From CAYPEL01 sp036479985 (GTDB taxonomy: Bacteria; Pseudomonadota; Gammaproteobacteria; DSM-19610), in assembly GCA_965224815.1 (NCBI GenBank), contig CBDDAF010000003.1, positions 3,076,475-3,140,474 on the forward strand: 64,000 bases of DNA, in the 5' to 3' direction. Below, in pieces: positions 34,657 to 43,445 of this stretch. The stretch's first letter is position 1, and each line of letters opens with the position of its first letter. The position numbers and the translations under genes were made by a program. The notes beneath the pieces were generated by a model, which saw only the letters and a program-made list of their open reading frames with translations, ran no database searches and was not told the DNA's origin.

Positions 34657-36845
34657 ACCACTTCCGTAACGTCCGGAACCGTACACTTGTTAAAGAAGTC
34701 ATAATGATCCAGGGCTTCCAGGATGCCACCGGCAAAGGGCTGGGTGGCGAAATAAATGCGTTCTATATCGATTAACTGCGACAACTCTTCGTCATGGCGG
34801 TTTGCAACCACCACTGCCAGCGTATTGCCGCGCATCATATCTTCATCAGAACCCGATCCACCGGCTGCTAGAACTTGTTCCAGCGGGATGCCCCAGCGGT
34901 CTGAAAAATAGCGTAATGCAAAACCTTTTGAAGCACGTATCGGTGTGATATCCAGGAATTGTCCAAACGACAAGGTGACAGTGACCGATTGCTCTTGTTG
35001 GTGTAATAAAGCATTCATTTCATCCAGGCTCGGAGCCTTGTGTGGGTCGATGTAGTAACTAATCTTGAAGCGGCTTTGTTCGCTTCTTGGTTGTAGTTTT
35101 AGACCCGGTAATTCATCCAGTACGCGGCGCACAGGATTGGGCGTCCATTGATGGTCAATATGACGTAACCAGCCGATGTCTTCAGTCAGGGTCGGTGCAT
35201 AATGAATCGCAGTACCGCCACTGGTGATGAGTACATCGGGTTCCGGAATACCATATTGTTTCATTATTTTAAGCGCAGATTCCAAACGCCGTCCGGTGGC
35301 AATGCCGAAGGTCGCGCATTTCCGATTTTCCCTGAGCACGCGAATTAATTGGTGCAATGATTTAGTATTGCCTAGCAGGTTTTGATCGAGATCGCTGAAG
35401 ATGGCGCGGTCGTTATACAGACGAGGACGACGTGTGCGTGGTGGACGCTGCAGCGGATCGGTTTTTTCGATAATCGGGTGAGCAATTGCCAGGTAACTGT
35501 CTGCATGCGCCTGCCATGAATAATGTTCCTTTACCTGTTTTAGACCGCTGCGGGAAAATTGCTGCCATGTGTTCGGGTTCGACAGAATTTCCAGGATAGC
35601 ATCACTGATTGCAACGGTGTCCAGCGGATCTATCAGTAGACCGTTTTTACAATTTGAGATGATGTCGGTGGGGCCACCGTCTTCAGTAGTAACAATCGGC
35701 AGGCCACTGGCGGCTGCTTCCAGTAGAGTAAGTCCAAAGGGTTCAGTCAGTGCTGGATTTACAAAGACACCACCAGATGCAGTAGCCAGACGATAAATGC
35801 AAGGCACTTCTTTTGCGCGGTGATGTTTGGGGTAAGCCACTTCACCATACAAGTCATATTTATCGACCAGTAGCAGTATTTCGGATAATACATCCTGTGC
35901 GCCTTCATCCAGGTCGCTAATATCATCACGGTTACCGGCAACAATTAGCAAATTGGCCATTTTACGCAGTACTTTTGATTCGCCAAAGGCGGTTATCAAT
36001 GCGCTAATGTTTTTGCGGGTATCAGGTCTGGATAGAGCGAGAATTAATGGTTTTTTGGGATCGCGTAAAAAACGGGAAATATTTTTGACGAAAGCCGTTT
36101 CTTGCTCACCTTCAACAGGTGGATGGAATTGCACCAGGTCAGTCCCGGGTGGTATGACCCGCATTTGATCCGGCTGGTAGTGATCGTAGAGTTCGTATTG
36201 TTCTTCGATTTCCTGATGAGTGCTAGTGATCACACGTTCAGCACTGGCCAGTGTCTGTTCTTCAGCTTCTATACGGCGTGACATGTTGTAACGCTGCTCG
36301 ATGGCTTTTGCATCCAGTCCGGCTGCTAACAAACGTCTGCGTTTAACACGTCCCAGCGAGTGACCCGTATGAATCAGCGGAATACCTAACTGGTGTGATA
36401 TCAGGCTACCGACATAACCGGCATCGGCATAATGGGTATGAATGAGATCAGGTTGCCGGTCAGCATTACGCAAGTGGTCGAGTATGTTATCTGCAAAAGC
36501 ATCGAGATGATCCCAGAGTGCTTCTTTGGGCAGATACTCGGCAGGGCCTGCTTTGATTCTGACAATACGTGCGCCAGCGGTGAGTGTTTCAGTGGGTTGA
36601 CTGTAGTCCGCACTGACTGAGGGGTCTTCTATACAGCGAGTGACTAAATCAAGTTGGCTGACTCTGGGCTGGTTTGCCAATGCTTCGGCCAGCTCCAGCA
36701 CGTATTTGATTTGGCCGCCGGTGTCGGCATCACGGCCCAGCTCCAGGTTCTGGCCACGAATCAGACCATGAACACTGATTAATAATAGGTATAGCCCGGA
36801 TTTCTTGTTGTTATCCATAAGGGTGGCGTTTTCACACTCCATCAT
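34653..36845 (-). CDS. sps: Sucrose-phosphate synthase with fused HAD-like domain
   Basis: The 730-residue protein makes sucrose-6-phosphate from NDP-glucose and fructose-6-phosphate. The GT4 part (residues about 12-470) contains LLISVHGLIRGQNLELGRD and DTGGQIKYVLELAEAL, the H-TGHSLGRVKR segment of the fructose-6-phosphate site, and E-x7-E in EPFGLTLLEA. A linker leads to a HAD/SPP-like domain (about 485-720) with IFSDLDQNLLGN, in which the Thr of DxDxT is Asn, so phosphatase activity may be lost. AAAGGCGC precedes the paired ATGs at 36845/36842. It is the first gene of the operon. Plant and proteobacterial SPS show the same fusion. Confidence 0.94.
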   Translation of the reverse strand: MMECENATLMDNNKKSGLYLLLISVHGLIRGQNLELGRDADTGGQIKYVLELAEALANQPRVSQLDLVTRCIEDPSVSADYSQPTETLTAGARIVRIKAGPAEYLPKEALWDHLDAFADNILDHLRNADRQPDLIHTHYADAGYVGSLISHQLGIPLIHTGHSLGRVKRRRLLAAGLDAKAIEQRYNMSRRIEAEEQTLASAERVITSTHQEIEEQYELYDHYQPDQMRVIPPGTDLVQFHPPVEGEQETAFVKNISRFLRDPKKPLILALSRPDTRKNISALITAFGESKVLRKMANLLIVAGNRDDISDLDEGAQDVLSEILLLVDKYDLYGEVAYPKHHRAKEVPCIYRLATASGGVFVNPALTEPFGLTLLEAAASGLPIVTTEDGGPTDIISNCKNGLLIDPLDTVAISDAILEILSNPNTWQQFSRSGLKQVKEHYSWQAHADSYLAIAHPIIEKTDPLQRPPRTRRPRLYNDRAIFSDLDQNLLGNTKSLHQLIRVLRENRKCATFGIATGRRLESALKIMKQYGIPEPDVLITSGGTAIHYAPTLTEDIGWLRHIDHQWTPNPVRRVLDELPGLKLQPRSEQSRFKISYYIDPHKAPSLDEMNALLHQQEQSVTVTLSFGQFLDITPIRASKGFALRYFSDRWGIPLEQVLAAGGSGSDEDMMRGNTLAVVVANRHDEELSQLIDIERIYFATQPFAGGILEALDHYDFFNKCTVPDVTEVV

Positions 36846-36987
36846 GCGCCTTTCGTGCTGCTCAAATTAGCAGATCCATCATACTAAGAATTAGAAAAGA
36901 ATAAACGACTTACAACCTCATTCTGGCTGGAAATAGCAATTCCATTGCAAGTATATACGGCCATCATCAGAAGTCCTTGATAGCACT

Positions 36988-37761
36988 GTGGATTCACGGG
37001 CATTTGCCGTTAAACCAAGGGGTGTGCTGCTGCGGTCTGCAGTGCGGATTACTGTTATATGGATATTGGGTGAATTTTCCTTGTTTTATAACGCTTCATG
37101 CAATCGTCAGCGTCACTGGATTTTGCTACTCCAGTTATTCGTATTGGTCGCATTGGCGGATGAAGTCGGTATCAGCAAGGCAGTACTTGCCCAGGTGGCC
37201 ATTGAATACGGTAACGAGGCACGCAGCCGGGTAGAGAATTGGGGCAACCTGATGATCGAGGTCAAGGATGGATCCACGCAACAAAAACTGAAACAGGTGA
37301 ATGACTTTTTTAACGATCTGGAATTTGTGTCAGATCAGAGTCAGTGGGGTGTGAGTGATTACTGGGCAACACCCATCGAATTTCTTTCCACTGCCGGTGG
37401 TGACTGTGAAGATTTTTCAGTCGCAAAGTATTTTACTTTGCGCGAGTTAGGCATACCGGTGGAGAAATTACGCCTGACTTATGTCAAGGCAGTGAAACTA
37501 AAGCAAGCCCATATGGTGCTGGCTTATTATGAATCGCCTAATGCGGTACCTTTGGTGCTGGATAACCTGGTTGGCGAAATAAAACCAGCTTCCTTGAGAA
37601 AAGATTTGTTACCGGTTTATAGCTTCAATGGTGATGGCTTATGGCTAGCCAAGCAACGGGGTGGCGGGCGTAAGGTCAGTGACTCAAGCCGTTTGAGTAA
37701 CTGGACTGATTTAGCAAGCCGTATGAAGGCATTTAGTACCGGTATTGGTTTACGTGAATAA
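36988..37761 (+). CDS. lapG: Periplasmic transglutaminase-like cysteine protease LapG
   Basis: LapG is the calcium-dependent protease that clips LapA-type adhesins near their N-terminus when c-di-GMP falls. The catalytic triad is readable: C140 in TAGGDCEDFS, H175 in KQAHMVLAYY, and D192 in VLDNLVGEI. WGVSDYWATPIEFLSTAGGDCEDF is the classical BTLCP (PF06035) core. A hydrophobic stretch at residues about 43-57, ending VALA, would be the export signal. The start is uncertain (GTG 36988 gives an unusually long pre-signal region). lapD follows by 27 bp, and the cognate adhesin and secretion genes lie 7-12 kb downstream. Confidence 0.93.
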   Translation: MDSRAFAVKPRGVLLRSAVRITVIWILGEFSLFYNASCNRQRHWILLLQLFVLVALADEVGISKAVLAQVAIEYGNEARSRVENWGNLMIEVKDGSTQQKLKQVNDFFNDLEFVSDQSQWGVSDYWATPIEFLSTAGGDCEDFSVAKYFTLRELGIPVEKLRLTYVKAVKLKQAHMVLAYYESPNAVPLVLDNLVGEIKPASLRKDLLPVYSFNGDGLWLAKQRGGGRKVSDSSRLSNWTDLASRMKAFSTGIGLRE

Positions 37762-37788
37762 CCTGGATAGTAAATCCGAGGTGAGAAG

Positions 37789-39783
37789 ATGACACTATAT
37801 AGACAACTAATTTTAACCGTCGTGATGATGTGCATACTGATGTTTGTGGCGACGATTGGGATTAATCTGTACAACACACGATTATTTTTGATGAGTCAGC
37901 TTGAATCGCATGCGCAGGATACGGCGACTTCATTGGCTTTATCACTAACGCCGGCAATGGCTGAAGATGATCTGGTAACCGCAACGGCGATGATTGACGC
38001 CATTAATGATCGCGGTTACTACAGTCGTATATGGTTAGAATCAAATAGTCAGGAAATACTCGTCGAACGGCGTGCTGATGGTGCGCTCGATGATGTGCCC
38101 GACTGGTTTATTCAGCTGGTGAAGCTGGAGACGCCCCGTGCTGAAGCTCAGGTCATGGGAGGGTGGAATCTTGCCGGTGTGCTGCATGTTCAAAGCCATC
38201 CTGGTTTTGCATACCGCCAGCTATGGCAAACATTTATACAACTATTCTTCTGGTTTGTGGCCGCAGCGGTGTTTGTGGGTTCAATCGGCGCAGCCTTTAT
38301 ACATAAACTCCTAAAACCATTAAGGGCCGTTGAAAAACAGGCGCAAGGTATTTGTGAGCGTAACTATGCGATGCAAGAGGATATGCCAAATACACGTGAA
38401 CTGAAACAGATGGTCACAGCCATGAATGTCATGACTGGAAAAGTACAAATGATGTTTGCCGAACAGTCAGAAACGGCTGAACGCATGCGTGAAATGGCCT
38501 ATATCGATTCATTGACTGGACTTGGCAACCGACGTTTCTTTGATGGGCAGCTGAATTCTGCTGTTCGACAATCAGAAAAACAGGTTAGCGGTGCATTAAT
38601 GCTGGTACAAATAAGCGGTCTGAAAGAAATCAATGACAGCCTGGGTTTTGAGGCGGGTGATGCTTTGATCAAGGCCGCAGCTCAGATAATACAGTCAGCG
38701 ACAGAAGGCTGTGATGCAGTTATCGGCCGTTTGGCCGGTGCAGATTTTGGTGTGTTATGTAACAGTGCGGACGAGAAAAAAGCACATCATGTTGCCGAAG
38801 TGCTATCGGCAAAACTTGCTGAACTATATGCTCAGGAACTATCGATCTCGAGTGATGTTGCGCAGATTGGTATTACCTTGTTTTCCGGAAAGACAACCAC
38901 CGGTGAATTGCTTTCTAGTGCTGATCATGCATTACGAGTTGCACAGTCTAAAGGGCCTAACCAGTGGTCTGTATATACCGGTCAGGTTGAGCAAGAGACT
39001 GCTGTGGGCAGGCATGAATGGGGCCATCGTATTGCTGGTGCATTGGAGCACGGTAATATTAAATTATTCGTGCAGCCGGTGGTTAGCAGTGGGGAAGACA
39101 ATCAGTTTATGCATCGAGAAGTATTTGTCAGGATGCAGGCGGCTGATGGGGTATTGTTAACGGCGGGTGAATTCATGCCGATTGCAGAAGAGCTTGGACT
39201 TGCGCATAGCGTTGATCGTGTGGTTATAGAGAAGTTGGTGGAATATCTCGAAAATGAAACGGATCAGCTATGTTATGCCGTGAACCTTTCACCAGGATCG
39301 TTACATGATGAAGTATTTTTATCATGGTTATATGACATGCTAGGCAAGCTTGGAAATGATAGCAGCCGACTGGTTTTTGAATTCCCGGAATTTGGTATCG
39401 TGCGAGATATGCAGCAGTTACACAAATTCTCAACTCAAGTTAGACGCTTAGGTCATGGCATTGCGCTGGATCATTTCGGTAAGGCGTTTTCTAATTTTGG
39501 CTACCTGCATTCACTGCGACCTGATTATGTAAAAATTGACGGCGCCTATACGGCAGAAATACTGGAAAGCCGTGATGATCAATTTTTCGTACAAACGCTG
39601 TGCAGTATTGCACACAGCCTGGATATTCTGACGATTGCAGAGATGGTGGAGACTGAACAACAATGGAAAATGTTGACTACTTTGAAAGTTGACGGAATAC
39701 AGGGGTATGTCATCGATCGCCCGGCAGCTTTAATACGTGATAAGCAATCAAATAAGAATCAAGATGTTTTGGAAGTGACCTAG
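37789..39783 (+). CDS. lapD: LapD-like c-di-GMP receptor (degenerate GGDEF/EAL)
   Basis: The 664-residue inner-membrane protein has TM1 (about 7-27), a periplasmic LapD/MoxY-type sensor (about 28-145), TM2 (about 146-170), HAMP (about 171-225), a GGDEF fold (about 235-395) and an EAL fold (about 405-655). Both catalytic sites are broken. RLAGADFGVL stands in place of RxGGDEF, EVFVRM in place of ExLxR, ALDHFGKAFSNF in place of DDFGxGxS, and AEMVE in place of AEGVE. The protein is therefore expected to bind c-di-GMP rather than turn it over, and to sequester LapG through the periplasmic domain. It is downstream of lapG, as in Pseudomonas, and likely co-transcribed. Confidence 0.93.
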   Translation: MTLYRQLILTVVMMCILMFVATIGINLYNTRLFLMSQLESHAQDTATSLALSLTPAMAEDDLVTATAMIDAINDRGYYSRIWLESNSQEILVERRADGALDDVPDWFIQLVKLETPRAEAQVMGGWNLAGVLHVQSHPGFAYRQLWQTFIQLFFWFVAAAVFVGSIGAAFIHKLLKPLRAVEKQAQGICERNYAMQEDMPNTRELKQMVTAMNVMTGKVQMMFAEQSETAERMREMAYIDSLTGLGNRRFFDGQLNSAVRQSEKQVSGALMLVQISGLKEINDSLGFEAGDALIKAAAQIIQSATEGCDAVIGRLAGADFGVLCNSADEKKAHHVAEVLSAKLAELYAQELSISSDVAQIGITLFSGKTTTGELLSSADHALRVAQSKGPNQWSVYTGQVEQETAVGRHEWGHRIAGALEHGNIKLFVQPVVSSGEDNQFMHREVFVRMQAADGVLLTAGEFMPIAEELGLAHSVDRVVIEKLVEYLENETDQLCYAVNLSPGSLHDEVFLSWLYDMLGKLGNDSSRLVFEFPEFGIVRDMQQLHKFSTQVRRLGHGIALDHFGKAFSNFGYLHSLRPDYVKIDGAYTAEILESRDDQFFVQTLCSIAHSLDILTIAEMVETEQQWKMLTTLKVDGIQGYVIDRPAALIRDKQSNKNQDVLEVT

Positions 39784-40199
39784 GGAAGCTCTAATTAATA
39801 GATATATTTTCGTCATTGCACCCCAGGAGTACTTCCTCAGAATGGCTGCGTCATCCTTTAGGGCGCGAGCGCAGCGCGGCAATCCCATATTCAATCACTA
39901 AGGGATTGCCACATCTAAATTTTCGTAAATGCCGCTTCGCCTGGTTCCAAAAATTATCGTTTCCTGTTGTCACCTGCTCACAGAGCAGGTTTCACCATGT
40001 ATAATACGAGTTACATTTTTGTGATATTGGCCCTTGCTGGTTCCCGGAATAATATGTCATGCTTTTCAGTAACATGAATGAGCAAGATAAAGCTCGTTAG
40101 TGATTTGTGTCCTTTGATTTAGTCGCTGATTTTGATATACTTTAGCCTACTTGGGAGAGTATTTAATTTATATTAAATTATTTAGGAAAGAGGAGAGTT
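39784..40199. other. Intergenic region with dispersed-repeat-like hairpin
   Basis: This 416-bp gap has no convincing ORF. At 39869-39910 it reads GCGAGCGCAGCGCGGCAATCCC followed after 15 nt by GGGATTGCC. The two form a 9-bp hairpin (39878-39910). GCGAGCGCAGCG..GGCAATCC strings are, from memory, dispersed in many bacterial genomes. A second short palindrome (ACCTGCTC-CAGAGCAGGT) lies near 39970. The promoter of the PEP-CTERM gene should be at the right end, where GATATACTTTA may be its -10. Confidence 0.45.
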
Positions 40200-40721
40200 A
40201 TGAAAATAAAAAAACATATTGGGTCAGTGGTACTGGCGACTGCGCTTTGTCTGACTGGCTTTGCGAGTCAGGCTGCTTCGGTTATCCACACAGTAAAAAC
40301 GACGGTTAACGGTGGTCTTTTTGATGGTGAAATAGGTAAAGCGCTTCTGGTTTTTGATCCAAATGATTATGACGTAAATACTGGAACGGTGAGTGTATGG
40401 CATGGGGCGTCGAAGTTTGAGATACTTGGTCAGACTTACAGCGTTACTGATGGTGCTGCGCCTGTGCTGACTTTTGATACTGGTTTTGCTAACGGTCTTC
40501 TGACAGGGCTGGACTTTACTATTTTTGACAATAATCCGACAGATATCCTTGAGGCGAATGTTGACTATATTCATTTTGCGGATGACATACAGTTTGTCAG
40601 TAGTGGTAGTAAAGGTAAATTTTATTCAGGCACAACAACGGTCGTACCACTTCCTGCAAGTGCATGGTTATTTGTTTCTGGCTTACTTGGCTTAGTGGGT
40701 ATGCAACGTCGTAAAAGTTAG
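40200..40721 (+). CDS. PEP-CTERM sorting-domain surface protein
   Basis: The 173-residue protein has a signal peptide (residues 1-26, cleavage after SQA-A). A beta-rich domain of about 120 residues follows. At the C-terminus is a canonical PEP-CTERM tail: VPLPASAWLF, a hydrophobic helix with SGLLGLVG, and the basic end QRRKS. Such tails are recognised by an exosortase (EpsH/XrtA) and mark proteins for surface or extracellular-polysaccharide association. No exosortase lies in this window. GAAAGAGGAGAG before the ATG is a strong ribosome-binding site, and a clear terminator follows. The passenger domain is not recognised. Confidence 0.9.
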   Translation: MKIKKHIGSVVLATALCLTGFASQAASVIHTVKTTVNGGLFDGEIGKALLVFDPNDYDVNTGTVSVWHGASKFEILGQTYSVTDGAAPVLTFDTGFANGLLTGLDFTIFDNNPTDILEANVDYIHFADDIQFVSSGSKGKFYSGTTTVVPLPASAWLFVSGLLGLVGMQRRKS

Positions 40722-40745
40722 TTTTTTCTGACGCAAGTGTCTGAC

Positions 40746-40778
40746 AAAAAGGTTGCTCTATTTGAGCAGCCTTTTTTT
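40746..40778 (+). terminator. Rho-independent terminator after the PEP-CTERM gene
   Basis: A stem AAAAAGGTTGCTC / GAGCAGCCTTTTT with one G-T pair and a 5-nt loop ends in a T-run. It lies 24 bp after the stop codon. Confidence 0.9.
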
Positions 40779-40797
40779 GTGGTTGATGAAAAACCGT

Positions 40798-40824
40798 AAA
40801 AATCGGGACGGAGGGAATAAATTT
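40798..40824 (+). repeat. Left inverted repeat flanking the Y1 transposase remnant
   Basis: This 27-bp sequence contains CGGGACGGAGGGAATA. It pairs with 41571-41597 in inverted orientation with 25 of 27 positions identical. The CGGAGGGAA core also occurs in the hairpin at 15267. Confidence 0.8.
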
Positions 40825-40841
40825 TAACCAGTTTAGATTTT

Positions 40842-41526
40842 TCAGTGCTTACAGGGTCGACCACTTCTCATCTGTCCTGGTTTGAGGCCATATTTTTCAT
40901 TAATCTTTTTTCGAAATCGATCGCTGCCGATGGGTTGGCAATAGTAAGCCGCCTTGCGGATTAGCTGTAAATCTTCCTGGTCCAATTCGTTTGCGAATAG
41001 ATCTCGATAGGCATGGCACCGAGCGCTGGTCGTCGTACCCAAATCCAGGTATTCCTGATACGGTTGTAGCCAACCTGAATCTCCCTATGTATTGACAGCA
41101 AAGCCTGACTATTGATATTCGTCAGGTCTTGAAACCATCGATGCGCGCACCGGATTCATCTCAATATATCGGTAACAGGCGAGTAGGTAGTGATCTGATT
41201 GAACCAGGCTTGAGCGATGCCGTCCTTCCCACAACGAGCCGCTGCGCTGGTAACACCGGTTTATATAAAGTGCATATCGACTTCCGACCACCTTGGTTGT
41301 ATTGGAAATACTGGTTTCGCAGGTTGGCGTAATAAGAAAATGGATATGATTCGTCATCAAGCAGTAGGCGTGAACGGTCACCCCGTACCGTTTTTGAGAT
41401 TTCTTGCCAGAGATCTAAATAGAACTGGTAGTCCGCAGACTCGATGAAGCATGCGTCACGGTTATTACCGCGCTGAACAATGTGATAGGGAAGCCCCGGG
41501 ATGTACATCCTTGTACACCTTGGCAT
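40842..41526 (-). pseudogene. Decayed Y1 (REP-associated tyrosine) transposase
   Basis: The remnant begins MPRCTRMYIPGLPYHIVQRGNNR, the usual N-terminus of Transposase_17/RAYT proteins. A frameshift near 41385 moves the frame. The next segment has VTVHAYCLMTNHIHFLITP, with the HUH-type H-x-H pair, and RYIEMNPVRASMV. In-frame stops at 41109 and about 41085 interrupt the C-terminal part (RKINEKYGLKPG). Only by joining two frames and reading through two stops does a full-length protein of about 228 residues appear, so the gene is dead. It is flanked by 27-bp inverted repeats, consistent with a REP/RAYT unit. Confidence 0.88.
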
Positions 41527-41570
41527 CGTAACTCCTTTTCGTTTCCGTCCCTGGAAAAGCCGTATTGCTG

Positions 41571-41597
41571 AAATATATTCCCTCCGTCCCGGTTTTT
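41571..41597 (-). repeat. Right inverted repeat flanking the Y1 transposase remnant
   Basis: This is the partner of 40798-40824 in opposite orientation (25 of 27 identical). It lies 45 bp upstream of the transposase start. Confidence 0.8.
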
Positions 41598-41698
41598 CTG
41601 TTGGACTTCAAACCCCGTTATTGAGTTCCTTCTTGAGCGTAATGAATGCCAGAGCATATCGAAGTAAAGAGAGTGTATTGTCGAGTCCTCGAACTCCC

Positions 41699-43072
41699 TC
41701 AACGTGCAATATAAGCTTGAAGGGGGACATTGATAAATGCGCTCATCACCGGTCCTGACGATGATATGTTCGAAATGGTGAAGCCACTTGGTGTGCCGTC
41801 AGCCCATCGAAGTTCCGCATGTTCAGGATTTGAATCAATAGAGCGCAAATTATATCCAGTGCGCCGATCCGATCCATCAAAAGTAGACAGGTTTTGAATT
41901 GGCGGGTTGTTCGGCACCGATCGAAGCAAACGTATCCCTCGGCCAACAAAACCCAACGAATTCCATTCGTCAACATCGACTCCAGGAGGTGGAGGTGTAT
42001 TTCTGTAATTCTCAACGATATGCCAGACTGCCAAACCAGTGTCGGGGAGTGATGAGTCATAGAAGTCGTTTGTGCGCTGCCTATTTTCTACTAAAAAATA
42101 TTCATCTTTACTGTGACCAGGACCACGTAACAGCAAGACTTCATTGCTGCCAGCAGCACTATTCAGTGTGTATAGACCGCTTGCATTTACCTCGGTGACT
42201 CGAGCCCAACCAAGTTTTCGTTTGTGGTAAGGATCTAAATGACTATCATCGTAGGTTACGTCCATCAAGGAATAGTCTTTGGCACGGTGCCCTGTCGGGT
42301 TCCCGTACATATCCGGTAGTCCAAGGAACAGGTGTGATAACTCATGCGCTGCAACCGGAAAATTTATTGATGAACCAAGATACCACTCTGCGATTTTTGG
42401 AATGATCACGCCATCCACTACAAGTGGTAGGGCCTTTGGGTGCTCTTGTGAATAAACCGGGCGCACAGTACCGTAAGGAGAGTTCTGCGGTATAGCGATG
42501 ACTACACCGAGCTCGTTGGTGGAAACAACACCGTCGTGATTTTTATCATACACCGAAAAGTCAAACTCAGCATCGGCTTTCAGAATTGCTTCAGTCCATT
42601 TTTCATAGTGACCACGTACCCAACCGTCCCCATTGGTATCACCTTCGTCATTCGGTCCCCAGTAATGATCAGCAGGTTTATCTGCTTGATACCAGCCAAG
42701 TACTTGAGTTTCCGATAATAAGAACTTTCCCAGCGAATTAACAGTAAAATAATTACTGATTGATTGATTTTTTGCGAATACTTTACTTCTTATACGTTCA
42801 ATATCTGGTGCCGTGTGATTGGGTCTGCCCGGATCCCATGCGATGACCACCAGTGGTTGATGCCGCGGATTTGGTGGGTTATATGAAACTAAATCAGACG
42901 AGACTTCAAGTTTCTCAACCTTCAATTTGTTGGTTCTCTCGTCAGAAGCTGTGCTGTCAATTGCGAGTGGAGATTGAGCGAAAGCCGGCTCAAAGATAGT
43001 TAATGCAAGCGTCAAATGTAAAACGGTCAAACAACTTTTCCACGGTAAAATATTTTCTTTTGATTTGGTCAT
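41699..43072 (-). CDS. Secreted M6-family zinc metalloprotease
   Basis: The 457-residue protein has a signal peptide (about residues 12-33, cleavage near FAQ). The zinc site is HELSHLFLGLPDMYG (HExxHxxGxxD), the M6 (immune-inhibitor-A-like) signature. It is followed by YSLMDVTYDDSHLDPYHKRKLGW, the conserved Met-turn region of M6 domains. Calcium-binding-like sequences are DEGDTNGDGW and DKNHDGVVSTNEL; the latter looks like a dockerin/EF-hand loop. It ends without a visible anchoring domain. I chose the ATG at 43072 because GAGGGG lies 8 nt upstream; two further in-frame ATGs precede it. It lies between two dead transposases, which suggests local rearrangement. Confidence 0.9.
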   Translation of the reverse strand: MTKSKENILPWKSCLTVLHLTLALTIFEPAFAQSPLAIDSTASDERTNKLKVEKLEVSSDLVSYNPPNPRHQPLVVIAWDPGRPNHTAPDIERIRSKVFAKNQSISNYFTVNSLGKFLLSETQVLGWYQADKPADHYWGPNDEGDTNGDGWVRGHYEKWTEAILKADAEFDFSVYDKNHDGVVSTNELGVVIAIPQNSPYGTVRPVYSQEHPKALPLVVDGVIIPKIAEWYLGSSINFPVAAHELSHLFLGLPDMYGNPTGHRAKDYSLMDVTYDDSHLDPYHKRKLGWARVTEVNASGLYTLNSAAGSNEVLLLRGPGHSKDEYFLVENRQRTNDFYDSSLPDTGLAVWHIVENYRNTPPPPGVDVDEWNSLGFVGRGIRLLRSVPNNPPIQNLSTFDGSDRRTGYNLRSIDSNPEHAELRWADGTPSGFTISNISSSGPVMSAFINVPLQAYIAR

Positions 43073-43445
43073 AATTTTGCCCCTCATCTTGTTATTCAAT
43101 GTGTGAGTAAAAATAATGACATCTGGAAGGGATAGGTAATATTAAATATTCACATAAATAATGTGACTTATTAACCTAATGGGTTTTCTCAAGCCTTGAA
43201 ATTGAGGACAGGCATTCTGAAATTGACATTGGGACGCCATCAACTTCCACCAATCATGGTGGCCGCATCGAAGCAGATACTCTTTCGTTCGCCTTCAATG
43301 GTCAGCTTTTCAGCAGCCGTGGATTTGTCGGGACTTCAATTCCCGCGACAGGGCAGTGTCAGTTCGAGAGGGATTCGGGGGACAGTATACCAATTAGCAG
43401 GTAACAGATAGACTATCACAAAGCTATTTTACAAGGAGGTAAATT
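43073..43445. other. Intergenic region with possible gene remnant and REP-like motif
   Basis: Plus-strand frame 43180-43404 is open for 74 codons after an upstream stop and has no start codon. It reads EIDIGTPSTSTNHGGRIEAD and onward to a stop. This may be the tail of a lost gene or chance. GGGGGACAGTATACC at about 43378 is the kind of string I associate with REPs beside Y1 transposases, and the transposase gene begins 65 bp later. Confidence 0.35.
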
